Shown piece after piece: positions 34,561 through 46,661 of a stretch of 64,000 bases of DNA (position 1 is its first letter; the number at the start of each line of letters is the position of its first letter). The notes under the pieces are model-generated. The model made no database searches and had not been told where the DNA came from. It saw only the letters and a program-made list of their open reading frames with translations. The DNA is from Apostichopus japonicus (taxonomy: Eukaryota > Echinodermata > Holothuroidea > Aspidochirotida > Stichopodidae): assembly GCF_037975245.1 (NCBI RefSeq), contig NC_092569.1, positions 6,072,501-6,136,500 of the forward strand, in the 5' to 3' direction. The position numbers and the translations under genes are program-made.

Positions 34561-37293
34561 ATGGGAAAGGTAAATACCAAGTAAAATGCCTTTTATAATC
34601 ACAATATTTGGCCAAAACTAATGTAATATTTATATGTTGACGTCAAATAGACGGAGAGTTTTCTCATGCAGTTATCGAGACATAAAGTTGTCTCCTTCGT
34701 TGTTATTAATAAGCTACAGTGCAGACGTAATGGGACCAAATAGCCTAGTAACCATGTTTAGCACTAGTTTAACCGTAATTCAAGCATAGGCCAAGTGTTA
34801 GCAATTATCAGTATAACTAGTATAAGGCCTAGACTAGGCCAACGAAGTACTATGCTTATGTTTTCCAAATCCGAGTCAGGAAGCCGCCAACGCTGATCGC
34901 GAGGAACCCACACTACAGTCCTCTTGAAGGGCTAAGGTAGTATGTGCTAGCATTACAGTCGTAAGGTAGATCCTGACATGTTTCAAGTTACTACTGATAC
35001 TATACTAGCCTACGTAGGCTTAGTTATACTGCTACCGCTAGTGCTATGTAGCTAGTACATGCTACAACTTTACAAAGCCAAAGCTAGTCTATGGACGTAG
35101 GCTTATGTAGGCTATCGCATCAGTGCTCAAGTGGCTACTGTGCCTTGCGATGTGGGCCTAGTAGTAGCATAGACCTACTAACCTTTTGTCGCCATGAATG
35201 TTCATGTATGCCAAGCCTATATAGGCCTACATGAATGCAGTATTAGGCTTGTACAGAGTGGGCTGTTGAACGTGTATGTCAGTCCCATAAGAAATAAGGC
35301 CTAACCTAGTTGGATAGACCTAACCTGTCATTAACAATTATACTAACATTACACCGCTACTCACTGTGCTAGTACTAGGACTAAGATGTCGTATGTCAGT
35401 ATTACAGTGAGTGTTCATGTCAGAAGAGCACTCTTATTGCCCTAATTTTCACAAACAAATATTCCTCTTCAGGAAAAGCGAAAACGGTGCCCAGATTTCT
35501 CGGAGGTAGAAACACTCACTTTAGTGGAGTTTGTCGCCACTCACAAGGCACTGCTCTTTGGCACTGGAGGGAAGGGGTCCAGTAAAGAAGAGAAGATGAA
35601 GGAAAGGTTTGTGAATTCCACAGCAATCATTGTGTGTTCAAATTGTCTGTATGTTTGTTTGTTTTGTTTTTGCAGCTACAGCTAAGAGATTCCACTACAC
35701 AAGACTTGCTTTTACAATATCCTGAGTAAATCCTAATTTTTGTTATTAAAATATCATTTGAAATGTCAGAAACCATAAATTATCACTTAAGAATTCAAAA
35801 GTTGTCAGATGACTGATCTTGAGTTATATCTAGAGCAGATCCTGTTTTCCTTGGCTTTTTAATGAATGCCCAGGTTTGAAATTTATATTTTATTATGGAG
35901 AGACCTTCTGTTATCATGTTGTTTATATCAGTGTTGGGTTCATTTTTTTTTTTGGTGCTGGTGCTATTGGATGAAATATGAACATGTACTTAATTTGTTT
36001 AACCTTGATCATACTCAACAGAAACTGGAAGAAGGCAGCAGCAGTCCTTCAAACAGTTGGAGGACCAGTACGGGAGTGGACTATGGTCCGAAAGAAATGG
36101 AGAGACTTGGCTTCCAAGGCCAAAGCCTACAAAGCCCCCAAGACAGGTCAGATTATATGACATGTTAAAGTACACAGGACAAACCTCGCTCCCAATATCA
36201 ATGTTGCAGTTTCTGAATGCAGTATGCTGCAACATTTAAAGGGGAGGCTGGGGGGGGGGGGCAAGGGTTGTCGATTGCTAGCTAATGCCTATATGTCCAA
36301 TCACTTCTGTTGAGGAATGTAGATTCCAATTTTAGGGGTTTGCAAGAGGGAGCCTCTAAATTAAAGGACGGCGAGATGACGCCATAAGCACTGTATGATA
36401 CAACTATTGATGTTTTCTCCTCAACAAAATGGGTGATTCTTCCATGACAGGGGCCAGCGTTTTCTGACAGAGGGCCATAGCAATATTAATAACTTCATAA
36501 AATCAACGTACTTTGTTAAACTGATATATTATTATATTGTTATTGCAGGTGGTGGTCCCCCAGTGCTGGAAGATCCTCTCTATGAGAAAGTTCTGGGGGT
36601 GCTAGCCAAAGAGGTGGTTTGCGGCATATTGTCTGAGGATGATATGGCAAGCTCACAGGTATTGAACATTAGCCTACATTACATTAACCTTATATGTATC
36701 GACCTGCAAACAATTCCGGTGGGTATCGCCACATCTTCACTAGTTATCGGAGTTTGTTACTGGCTTGGGCCATTTACTACCTTGGCCCATGTACTTAATA
36801 AAGTGGTAATCTGTGGTGTTTTCGTTAGTCCCAGTGTATAGCAGACCCAGCACAGGAGATTTTCTCTCTTTCCCCCCCCCCCCACCCCCTCTCGAGTACA
36901 TGTGTTTTTGTCTGGGCTCTTGTACGTGGAAGGGCTGCTACCATTGTTGGTTTTGTGCACCCAGCAAGGTAATCCTTCATTTATTTATTACTTTTTAATC
37001 ATTCTTTTCAGGAGACCATCTATTCTGATGAATCAGAATATGCCTCGAAGCCAACTCCATCTGTGCCATCTCCAGTAGAGCCACTACAACCACAGATGAG
37101 TTTCCAAACTCGACCTGCAGCAGTGAGGCAATGCCAAATTCAGGAGGAGCTCTTGGCTATACAGAGAGCTAAGTTGGCAGCAAAAAAGGAGCAAACAATT
37201 GTTCTCCGCTCCATTTTAGATGTCCTGCATGAAATCTGCAAAGACAAATCTGCCTGTCTAGTAGACATGCTGAATAACATGCAAGACACCTAA
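34561..37293 (+). CDS. Harbinger Myb/SANT-like DNA-binding protein (5 exons)
   Basis: Companion protein of Harbinger transposons, known in that family to bind the transposon ends and help the transposase enter the nucleus. Exons 34561-34569, 35473-35606, 36022-36146, 36549-36658 and 37012-37293 join in frame to 219 codons with GT-AG introns. The first exon codes only MGK. The trihelix-like Myb/SANT domain spans about residues 8-90 and includes FSEVETLTLVEFVATHK, the NWKKAAAVLQ helix and the EWTMVRKKWRDLASKAK helix with conserved tryptophans. The C-terminal part is a probable coiled coil (EELLAIQRAKLAAKKEQ), the usual layout of these proteins. The tiny first exon is the least certain part. Confidence 0.85.
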
Positions 37294-37569
37294 AATGTAT
37301 TTCCACACATCTGCAGGTCTAAATATCAAATTCCAAAATAATTATAGTCTTAATACTTGTTTGCTGTTGAATTTCGGAAAACAATTGGCACATAATCTGT
37401 TGTGGGGGGGGGGGGGCTTGCAAATTTTGATTGAAGTTTGTAGAATCTATGGACTCGTTAAAAGATCTGGCTAATTTTATTCAGCTAAAATTTTTTTATA
37501 CAGATTACTCAATAAAAATAATGACTGTTGATATGAAATTGCATAGAACGGTGTTATTTACACTGAGCT

Positions 37570-37915
37570 TTGAGTACATTGTACTTTGAGATACAAGGGT
37601 CACATCACTTGCACAATCTCTAATGTCATCTATCTGATCTCTTGTAGAGTTTGCAGCATCCAGTATGTTGGTGAACCAAAACCACCCTCAAGAAGTGGTT
37701 CTATTGTCACAGTCAACACCATGCAGATTGAGACCCAGGTTGCAGAGCACTTTAACAGTCCCAACCATACAATTAATGACATGTCCCTACAGGGTATTGA
37801 ATCTTTAGGTAGCCGTCCTGACCTAGTACGAATCACCAGAGAGAGACGGTGGATGAAATGCCTTCGAACCATTCCAAGTCATGGGCTCAACATTCAGGAA
37901 AGACATGACTAACCT
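37570..37915 (+). pseudogene. Penelope-like element fragment: GIY-YIG endonuclease domain
   Basis: The translation contains NVIYLISCRVCSIQYVGEP, then VAEHFNSPNHTINDMSLQGIE, then RERRWMKCLRTIPSHGLNIQE and a stop. This is the GIY-YIG endonuclease of Penelope-like retroelements, with the IYLISC..C..QYVGE core and the conserved HFN..H pair. The GIY-YIG arginine region is altered (PPSRSG). No reverse transcriptase lies upstream, so this is a 5'-truncated copy. It sits inside the Harbinger spacer between the two convergent genes and so inserted after the Harbinger formed. Confidence 0.85.
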
Positions 37916-38235
37916 TTCTTATGCTTCCCTACTTCTCCCCCCCCCCCCCCCCTCCTGTCACCCATCTTCTCATAGCTCTCTTTCACTTTTTTCCCTTCAC
38001 ACCTTCTGTCTTTGTCCTTCTCTAGTTTACTCCTACCCTTAATCCTTTTTTTTTTCCCTCTACAGTTTATCTCCTCCTACCTCTCCTCTTCACCTTGTTT
38101 TTTTCTTTCTTCTCTCCCTCCCTCCCTTGTCTACTAATCCTCTTACATCTATCTCTTTTGTGTTTACCCTGCTCATTAACCTGTCTGTATTCTGTTTGTG
38201 TATTTGTCCCTTCTGTTATTGTTTCTTGTCATTCA
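37916..38235 (+). repeat. Pyrimidine-rich tract downstream of the endonuclease fragment
   Basis: A C16 run followed by about 300 bases of TTCTCTCC-like sequence. It lies between the endonuclease stop codon and the hammerhead-like motif and is probably part of the Penelope 3' untranslated region. Confidence 0.45.
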
Positions 38236-38272
38236 GCCTCTGAAGAAGATCCTGCTAGGATCCAAGCAGCAG
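38236..38272 (+). other. Degenerate hammerhead-ribozyme-like core of the Penelope 3' end
   Basis: CTGAAGA at 38240-38246 matches the hammerhead core CUGANGA. It is followed by a perfect 6-bp hairpin, GATCCT-GCT-AGGATC (38248-38262), then CAAG where GAAA is expected. Penelope-like elements are known to carry hammerhead motifs in their terminal repeats. An extra A and the G-to-C change at the second core strand suggest an inactive relic, and stems I and III are not obvious. Confidence 0.4.
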
Positions 38273-39154
38273 GCCAACTTACTTTTACAGATTCTCTTAC
38301 ACAGGCTCTTTAGTGGATAAGCAGTTTGGTAACAGTTTTGTTTCATTTTAACTTTAGCATTTTAAAAAATCCAACAAATTGTTTGAGGATACACATAATA
38401 ATACCAATTTTTCAACATCTGTTGGGTGAGGGTAAGGATGGGAAGTTTTGAGTGGAGGGTGGGCTATAGGTAGGAGTTATGGGTGGGGAAAGGTGGGAAA
38501 GTTTTAGCAAGGGTCAGGTGGTTTTGAATGTTGAGATATATATTTATGTATATTTTCAAAGTTAAGCAGGGAGTGCTCTACTCGTTAAGCCATAAAGGTT
38601 TTTTAGAACACTTCCTTGCACAACTAGTTTTTTAAATTATTATTATCACCTGAATGCTGTGATTAAACAAACAAATACATAAAATGTAATCTGTCATAAT
38701 ACTGTCATGTAATATATATACTGTATATAAGGCTGCAGATTTAGTGGACAGTTACTGATTAATTAATTTGTGCATATTTGTACTTTTGATCCATCTTTTA
38801 CTTTATGGTAAATACATATTATTTACCCTGACGGTCACCAGGAATCTATTGTGTTTGTATTCATTTTGGTATACTTGTACTTATATCCTCGCAAAGGTTG
38901 TCGACTCATTGCAGAAGTTGAAACCCTCTTCCCTTGATCAACTGTATATTGTGGTTACATTACAAGCACATGTCGTTTCTTAAAGTATGTGTTACATTAG
39001 TTTCTCTAAATTTTCTAACATTTATCAGGTGATTTTGAATAAAAGCAAATAAACACAGCTTTTTGTGAAATGAAATTCGGTTAAATTTTATTGTAATCAT
39101 GTTTTTGGAATTCAAAATTGCCAGTACTCTAACAGAGAAATTGTAAAAGGTAGT

Positions 39155-40568
39155 TTACAGCCTGTTGTAAATATCCTGAGCAATCTGTGCCCTTATTGCT
39201 AATCCAGCGGCTCGAGCTGCCCCTGGGTAGATCTCTGCATGTGGATCATCTGGAAGGTGCTGGTTCAGCTCGTGTTCTGGTTCCTGCATATCTTTAGCCA
39301 AATTGAAGAGGACAGCACATGCAACAATCGTTCTGCATGCTTGCTTGGGCCCAACATGCAATCCAACCATGAGACACGGGAACTTCATTTTGAGCTGTCC
39401 ATTGACCTGTTCTATGAATACTCTAGTTCTTGGGTGAGCTCTGTGATTTGAGACGAAGTGAGAACTCCTATTGGTAGAAAATTCTAAACTGGATTCAGAC
39501 GACCTCAAACTTATATATATTTGGTCACTAAATCTTTTAACGGTAAATGATATTCCGGCTTGTTGGAACTGGAGGGGCAAGGGGGGGGGGCGGGGCTTCT
39601 GCCCCACTTTTTCGAAAAATTTAAAAAGTACCTCTTTCGCGAATGAAAAGTGCCCCAGCTGCTCTCTTTAAAATATAAATTAAATATTAATATGGTAACA
39701 ACTTCGTCACCTCCCCCACTCCCCGGCCATAAATGATGACCCACCCTTTTATCAGGAAGAAATTACTGGTCCCCAAATTAACCTCCTTCGTGACATAGCC
39801 TACATACCTGTTATATGAAATTTCGGCTGGTGATTGCGGTTCTGCGATGGGGGTCATCAGCCAAGGTTTCAGTGGGTATCCACTGTCTCCAATCAGGATA
39901 CCTTGTTTGTTGCCGGCCTCAAACTCCTGCCCAATGCTGCTATGTTGCAAGATTCTGCTGTCATGCGCAGAGCCCGGCCATCGGGCAACAACATTAGTGA
40001 TAATGTAACGACTGTTACACATGAGCTGCACGTTGATGGACTTGACGCGCTTTCGGTTAATATAAACGTAGGCATCCTCCCCAAGCCGCGAACCCTTGAG
40101 GAGAACGTGAGTACAGTCCACTGCACTCACAATGCGAGGGAATCCCGCAACATCGCTGAACCCTCGTTGTGTTGCCATGACTTCTTGTGGTGTGGTGGGG
40201 AACCTAATGACGTCGCCCTTCATCCTGATCAGATGAGAGCTGACTCTCCGAACTATCCGACACGCACTCGCCTTACTCACTCCGTGATGATCCCCGTGAC
40301 CAGTGTGTACAGTTCCGGTCGCATAGAAGCGTAAGGCGATGCAGATCTGCAAGCGTCCGTCAATTGCATGGCTTCTCTTGGTTGGATGATTCAACCCCGC
40401 AGCGAGCAAGTCCATCAACCTCATCAACCCTCTTCTCGTGAAACGATATCGCTCGTGCATGTCTTCATCATTGAAGTTGTCGAGAGGATAATTTCGGTCC
40501 CGGAAAATTCGTTCTCTGCGTAGTCCAGCAGCAACTCTTTCGCCTAAGATCATTTGAAGTGCGGCCAT
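39155..40568 (-). CDS. Harbinger DDE transposase (2 exons, HARBI1-like)
   Basis: Catalyses cut-and-paste transposition. Exons 39808-40568 and 39155-39440 join across a 367-bp GT-AG intron to 348 codons. Catalytic residues are visible as D151 in SAVDCTHV, D228 in LIGDSGYP and E264 in TRVFIEQVNG; the last two are 35 residues apart. Other family marks are FPRIVSAVD, WPGSAHDSRI and the YNRAHPRTR motif, created exactly at the splice junction. That motif is why the acceptor ATCACAG was chosen over a closer upstream AG, which would insert SSHFVSN. The helix-turn-helix segment VSKASACRIVRRV lies near residue 97-109. No stop or frameshift is present. It converges on the Myb-like gene and is probably driven from the right end. 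Confidence 0.93.
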
Positions 40569-40639
40569 TGTTGTAGTTGATGTCGTTCGTGTATAGTGTA
40601 ATTTGTGCAGACTTAGCAGCTTAAAATTGGCGCCAATTC

Positions 40640-40846
40640 GATCACATGACTAGAATTACACTAAGATCAGTTCCTAAGTCTCGTCAAGACGAGACTTAGA
40701 CTAAGTCCCGTTAAGCTACTTAGTGAAGAGTGGACTAAGTCTTGTACGCGACTTAGTGATCTTTGTGAAACCGACACTAAGTCCTATTCACTAAGATGCG
40801 TCTTAAGACCACTAAGACGCGACTTAGTGCTTTGTGAAACAGGCCC
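40640..40846 (-). repeat. Harbinger right terminal and subterminal repeats
   Basis: Mirror of the left end: GTGAAACAGGCCC at the tip, with ACTAAGACGCGACTTAGT, ACTAAGATGCGTCTTA and GACTTAG words inside. A second TTTGTGAAACC word lies near 40761, matching the internal one at the left end. Confidence 0.8.
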
Positions 40847-40849
40847 CAG

Positions 40850-41653
40850 GTGAATTTTATTTACCAGTATATAGTGGATTTTGATTCTACTCTCTTTTTC
40901 AGTTTTTTGTTTTGATGTTTTGAAGAAACCCACTCTCTGTGACATAATTTATCCTCCATGTATGACATACTTATAATTTAGGAATGGTTTTTGGGTAATT
41001 AAGATGACCTTGGTACGTCCATCATGAGGAAGGACAGGATCAGCAAAGATGGGAAGGAAGGAGAATTGACTGTGACATACACTTGCACTTATAAGAGTCT
41101 GAAAGGATTACTGTAAGTTCAACTTATGCTGTGTTATGCAGTATATTGTACAGTAGGGTGCTGTCAACATTAGAGAGTGTTATTTCTTATATCACTTCTA
41201 GTTTTTGAGAGCTACACTTTTAACATCAGATCTTAGCTCATGTCAAAGTGACAGGAATATCAAGTCTAGCAGACAGATTATTAAAAGATAACTTTGGGTA
41301 CAGTAGAATCACAGTTGTGACATTTTATTACAAAGGAAGAGAGAAAACATCTGAGTGTTAGAAATGTCTCTGTACGTAGACTACTCTATAGTATTACAGT
41401 TTACAAAATATTCAAGCTTCAAAATATGCTAAACTTTCTGGGATGCGCCATTGTGGTTAAATTCATGCTCTGTAGTACAGGCCTAGTTGTCAATTAGTTG
41501 ATGTTAATCTTTTCTTTTATAAATCCTTAGTCATTCTTTTGGGGTCATCTGTATTGTTTTACCGTGATAAAAGTAACTAAGCGTTCCTGAAATTACTTTA
41601 CTAGAGGTTTCAAGCCCCCCAATTATTCCCTGTTGTTCAAGGAGGGTCAAGTG
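40850..41653. other. Intergenic, no feature seen
   Basis: AT-rich DNA without conserved frames or repeats that I recognise. Confidence 0.5.
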
Positions 41654-41661
41654 AGTAAAGA

Positions 41662-42079
41662 CATATATGCGTAGGAGGCGGGGGGAGGGGGACGGGCTGG
41701 GGAGGCTGCAGCCCCCCGAACAAAGTTTTTGTGTGAAAATTCGGGCAATATGCTGAGAATTTTTCGGGCACCAACTGAAAGAATAATAATTTTGCAATGT
41801 GTTTTTCAATTGTTAAACTTATATTATTATCATCATTATGATTGTAACGACTTCCCCAATAATAGTAACCAATATGGAAGGGTAATAACACAGAAAATGA
41901 TTGTATGTTATTGACATGTGATGTAATAACTGACGAATGCCTATATGATATGCACATTATGCATATGATATGCGCATTAAAATGTTGAACGCGGGCGGAG
42001 TGCGCAAAAAATGTTGGTTTAATTTTTTCGGGCAAGTCGTTACAGCCCCCCCAAATCAAATTAGGCCCCTACGACTAGG
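41662..42079. mobile_element. hAT-type MITE (418 bp)
   Basis: AGTAAAGA flanks both sides exactly (41654-41661 and 42080-42087). The ends CATATATGCGTAGGAGGC and GGCCCCTACGACTAGG are weakly inverted around GCGTAGG/CCTACG. C- and G-rich blocks lie inside each end, as in the other hAT MITEs here. The exact 8-bp duplication is the main support. Confidence 0.72.
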
Positions 42080-42087
42080 AGTAAAGA

Positions 42088-42789
42088 TGCTAACAGAGTG
42101 GTGGTAACAGAAGTAATCACTTTTGGTCTTTCTACAGTAGTATGCATCTGTGAAGTTCATAACCATCTTGATTAATTTATTTGCCAGTAAGGGGCCTTGA
42201 TGTCAGTTTTAAATAATGTTACCAACTGGTTTCATACAAGTCATGCAGTCATGACACAGTTATTGATGTTTCACTGTGCCTTTGACAGGTACTGTATCCA
42301 ACATGCTGAATATTAGATTCTAGGTTTCTGCAACCAATTAAAAATGAATTACTGTAGGTGTCACTCAGCAATAATGCCATAGTTAAAGGGGCCTTTTGTG
42401 TTGACTTGCAAAGTCATAATCCCAAGACAATGTACTTTTACCTTATTAACTTGACTGTTCATTGGTTCTATTGCAAATGTTCAAGATATATTTGGCAATT
42501 TGAAATCATTGCTGCTTTGGACTTGCATGCAAATCATACAGTAGCACTATAGTAGTTGAACAATCAGTGTGGGTGACTGATTTGTCAGAACTGATGAGCT
42601 TGTAAACTACAACGTTAATATTTGGATATATCCGTACGGAAACCTTGGATCTTTGTCTTTCTTCTGTTTCCTTGTTGATTGTAAAAAAATACTCTCTACA
42701 ATTGTATTTAAAATATTATGATGTATTGTTAAGTATGTTAATGCAAAGTATGAAAGATGTTTTTTGCTCTCAAATGGCAAAAGACGTAA
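42088..42789. other. Spacer before the LINE, no feature seen
   Basis: Might include the 5' untranslated region or remains of a first reading frame of the LINE, but nothing recognisable is left. Confidence 0.4.
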
Positions 42790-43665
42790 AAATGTCTTTT
42801 CCGTAAACTGCAGGGGACTGCAGGATAAGACAAAATGAGATGATATGTTTGATAATATAAGAAGCCATAAGAAGTCATATTTTTGCTTACAAGATGTTCA
42901 TTGGAATGTTAGCTTAGTAGATACTATTTTGTGTGAATGGGACTCTAAATGTTACACCCGGTAGCAAATATTCGAGGCGAGTTTCAACCCTTGTGAATCC
43001 GAATTGCAATTTTTCACGTAATACTTTCACATATATAATTCACTTTTGAAGGATGAAATCTATTTTGATATTGTTTAGGATGTAATTGCAGAGACAATTT
43101 CTGGTTATGTATGCACCCACAATGTCCCTATACTTCCTTAACTCTTCCAAGAAACGAAATTCCATTTGTTATTAATGATCAACTCTTTTTCGATAATTTA
43201 CTTACAAATAAACAAGGTAAAACTATTTTGTAAATGTCTTTTAAAAGGAAAGCAGACAATTAAAGAGAGTTGTCTCTCTTAAGTGAATAAGAGCGTTAAG
43301 AGAGTAACAGACATGAAAGCATTAAATTAAGAAGGTTTATCAATGAATTGTATAGTGAACTATCTGATGATTCAGGAGAATAGACTCCCGGGTACCATGA
43401 TAAGGTCTCATTTGCAATGGGTAGAAGAAGGAGCAAAACCAGTCAGAACTTTTCCTTAGCCCTGAGAAATCAAGCTAGTATTGGTCATTTAACCAATGAT
43501 ATGAATGAGGATGTTTGGGATCACAAAACTATCTAGCATGAAGTGTATAGTTTTATTGAGGATTGCACAGCTCAAAAAATTCTCAAGAAGTTGATGAACG
43601 CTTGTCTAGGAAGTCCCCTAATAATGTACCAAAGTTATATGTCAGTGATTTTGCAAGCCTTAGAA

Positions 43666-44055
43666 CAGGGTTGTCCAACCTTTTGCAGAGGAGGGCCACA
43701 TGGAATGATTATGATGAAGGAGGGGGCCGCATGAACCCTACGCTCGATTTTTTGCCCGAAGCCCAAGGCAACAAAATGTGAGCGCTGCACGCGGAGCGCA
43801 CTGATTTATTTTCCTTCCTGATAAAACAGATGAATAAAGTCCAGCCGCCCCCCCCTCCGCTGAGAGTGTCACACAAACTGACCTGTATGCAGTTTTTTGG
43901 ACCCAGAAGGTTCGAAAGATTGATTATATAGCTTCAAATTGTTATCAATAAATCTGCTCACTAAAATTTCGCACCGTAGAGCATCTCTGGCGGGCCGGAC
44001 GCAACCCTGCGGCGGGCCGGGTTGTGGCCCGCAGGCCGTAGGTTGGACAACCCTG
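43666..44055. mobile_element. hAT-type MITE inserted in the LINE (390 bp)
   Basis: Perfect 15-bp inverted ends, CAGGGTTGTCCAACC and GGTTGGACAACCCTG, flanked by CCTTAGAA exactly on both sides (43658-43665 and 44056-44063). The ends match the Charlie-like hAT style. No transposase. Confidence 0.92.
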
Positions 44056-45823
44056 CCTTAGAAGGTCCTATAAGTTATAGTTAAGTATATGAATGTTTAA
44101 AGAACATGAAGAATAATAAATCTCCTGGATCTGATGGGTTTACGGTAGAGTTCTATAAGTTTTTTATTGAGAGAATTAGGCAACTTTCAGGTGCGTTCCT
44201 TAGATCATGATTATGATAACTCTTTGTCAATTACAAGTATGGAGTGATCACTCTTACTGCAAAGGGTTTAAACCTAGGAAACAGTTGGAGACCAATTTCT
44301 CTGCTCAATGAAACCTACAATATAGCTTCTTCTTGTATCTTAAATTGCAAAGAAAAATGTACTTCGTTCTTTATTTTCCACACATCACAGTGGTTTTCTT
44401 AAACAGTTTCCTTATACAAGGTGCACGATATTATGTTTAGTATGCAGGAGGACAATAAACCCGGCATTCTATTTGCACAATCCATTTCAAAAAAGCTTTA
44501 GACGGTATTTCTCCAGCTTTTATTAGGAAGGTACTTTCTCTTTTTAATCTTGATCCATCTATTCTTAAGTGGTTTGACACTTTTTACGACCAAGCCTTCT
44601 CGTCAAACCTTGTGAATGGTTTCTTCGCGCAAGCTTCCCTGTTGAACAATGTTGCAGACAAGGTGATCCATTATCACCCTATTTGTTTATCCTACAGTAT
44701 GTGCAGAGTTGTTAAATGTAATCATTTTTTAATGATACCTCCATTTGTGGCATAAGAATACAGTGGGTGGACATGAGACTTAACTGGTTCAAGATGCTGA
44801 CGACACAACCTTTATTCAAGCAGAGGAAGCATCATTTTGTAATCTTCTCAATCACATTAACTATGTTGGGGTATTGTCTGGCTCAAAGATGAATGTAGAA
44901 AAAGTCTTTCTTAGTGGGCATGGGATCTTTGCAAGAGTCTTCCATGAGAATTACAAGTGGGAAAAAATTTGTTGGAACTGCAGTGATGATATTAAACGAC
45001 TAGGCGTTACTTTTAACGCAGCTCTGTTTAGTTTGATTAGTAAAAACTACAAATTGCTTTAGCAAAACTGAATAGTTTTATCAAGGTTTGGCTAAAGTGC
45101 AACTTAACCATACTAGGTTGTATTACAGTTGTCCAGCTGCTAATTCTCTCATTATTTAACCAAATTTCCTAGAAGAATGGGCTTACTCATTTCAGGCAGT
45201 GTTTAGTAGTATCGAAAGAAGTGTTACATATTGAGAAAATTGAGAACCCCCCCCCATCTGAAATCTCTGAATACACCATTTGTAATCCGTTAACTTTTAA
45301 TAACCTAAGTTTATTAAAGTTGACAGAATGTTCTTTTTAGATATTCCAAATTTCAAAATTTATATTTCATGTAACATCATAACATTTAGTATGAATACTT
45401 GCTTTGGTCCTCTTCATCAATTAGTATTTCCTCCAGAAATTATATTTGGTATTGAAAATTGCGTTGTTTAATGAGCTACACCTGGTATGCTGCCCTGGTT
45501 GTCCACCTATTGATTTAATAATAGAACAAACTTCCGATGTAGATTTAATGTTTCTTATCCTAATGCACTCTGACCAAGTGGGTTTAATGGAGAAAAACAG
45601 TCAAAATCACAAGAAAGAAATTTATTTTCTGTTGCCCTAATGGCGCGAACGATATACTGATAAATCACTGCAACCACCCATGTCAGCATGTTCATTACAC
45701 AAATGTAAACAAAATAGTCTACACATGCAGCCCGATCAAGATTTTAACGCATTCCTATACTCGTATCATCCACGTTTTACAATTCCAGTTCAGACACTGC
45801 CATTACCAGGTGGGCATTTCCAC

Positions 45824-46220
45824 GGTAACTCACGTTACATTTTTGATGTTTTTCGTCTTCTTTTTGTACCATATTTTTTACTAACACATGAGTTTGATCA
45901 ATTACTTCTTCTACAGTAGTTAACACAATGCTGAGGCATACCTCAGCAAAAAAAAAAAAAAAAAAATTTGCTTCTTGTAGATTTTATAAGGCAAAAAGAG
46001 TCGGTAACTCACGTTACATTTCTAAAAGCGCCAAAATTGGAAAACAAATATTATTCAAAAAGTGTCCTCATACTAAATGAACTCAAAGAAAAGTGAAATA
46101 TGGTAGTTATACCTTACCTACAAGTAAACATATAGGTTGCCAAAAAAATCCTATATCATTGTCCAGTTGCATAAAAATGATGCAAGACTCGGTAACTCAA
46201 GTTACGGTAACTCACGTTAC
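45824..46220 (+). repeat. Left cluster of GGTAACTCACGTTAC motifs
   Basis: Four copies at 45824, 46013, 46191 (variant CAAG) and 46206. The last two are directly adjacent. Each is a near-palindrome, GTAAC-TCAC-GTTAC, and all are in the same orientation. Confidence 0.85.
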
Positions 46221-46661
46221 AATTTGTCCACACATTACAGTTCATAAAATATAAGTTGCTGACACAATTCAATCTTATTAATTCTTATGTAACAGTTTTA
46301 AGCCTTAATAAAAATACTTCTTGTATTCACTTTGTAACACAAGGTAACTGTTATAAACTTATTTACAGTTTCAAATACTGTAGGAATCACTACAGTGCTC
46401 CATATCATTCAACATTAAAGCCATTGAACACTGGCGGAAATGGCCAAAACAATTGACATCAATGATAAAGATTGTGTGACATTGTTGCAAGTGGTGAGGT
46501 TCAAGAGGCCCTGTGATAGTATAGTGTAATATTTCATGGATGTATCTATATGGTTATGGGTTACTATGAGAATGTGGTCTTTCACTGTCTAACAGCGTTA
46601 GCAGCCCCTGTTTTCTTATATCTGGCCTAGCAAAATGTACAAAAATCAAAATTCCCTTTAA

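Larger units (their letters stand above)
34322..40846. mobile_element. Complete PIF/Harbinger DNA transposon
   Basis: Inverted ends GGGCCTGTTTCAC (34322) and GTGAAACAGGCCC (to 40846) are flanked by CAG on both sides. Multiple ACTAAGACGCG/CTTAGT palindromic words lie inside each end. The element encodes both Harbinger proteins: a Myb/SANT-like protein on the plus strand and a DDE transposase on the minus strand, converging on a spacer where a Penelope-like fragment has landed. Most Harbingers duplicate TWA, but zebrafish Harbinger3-type elements are described as using a CWG centre, and CAG fits that. Both genes are open with clean splice sites, so the element may be young. Confidence 0.92.

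Noticed and set aside
39834-40334. 166-codon plus-strand frame
   Set aside because: Antisense shadow of the Harbinger transposase exon, with no domain of its own.
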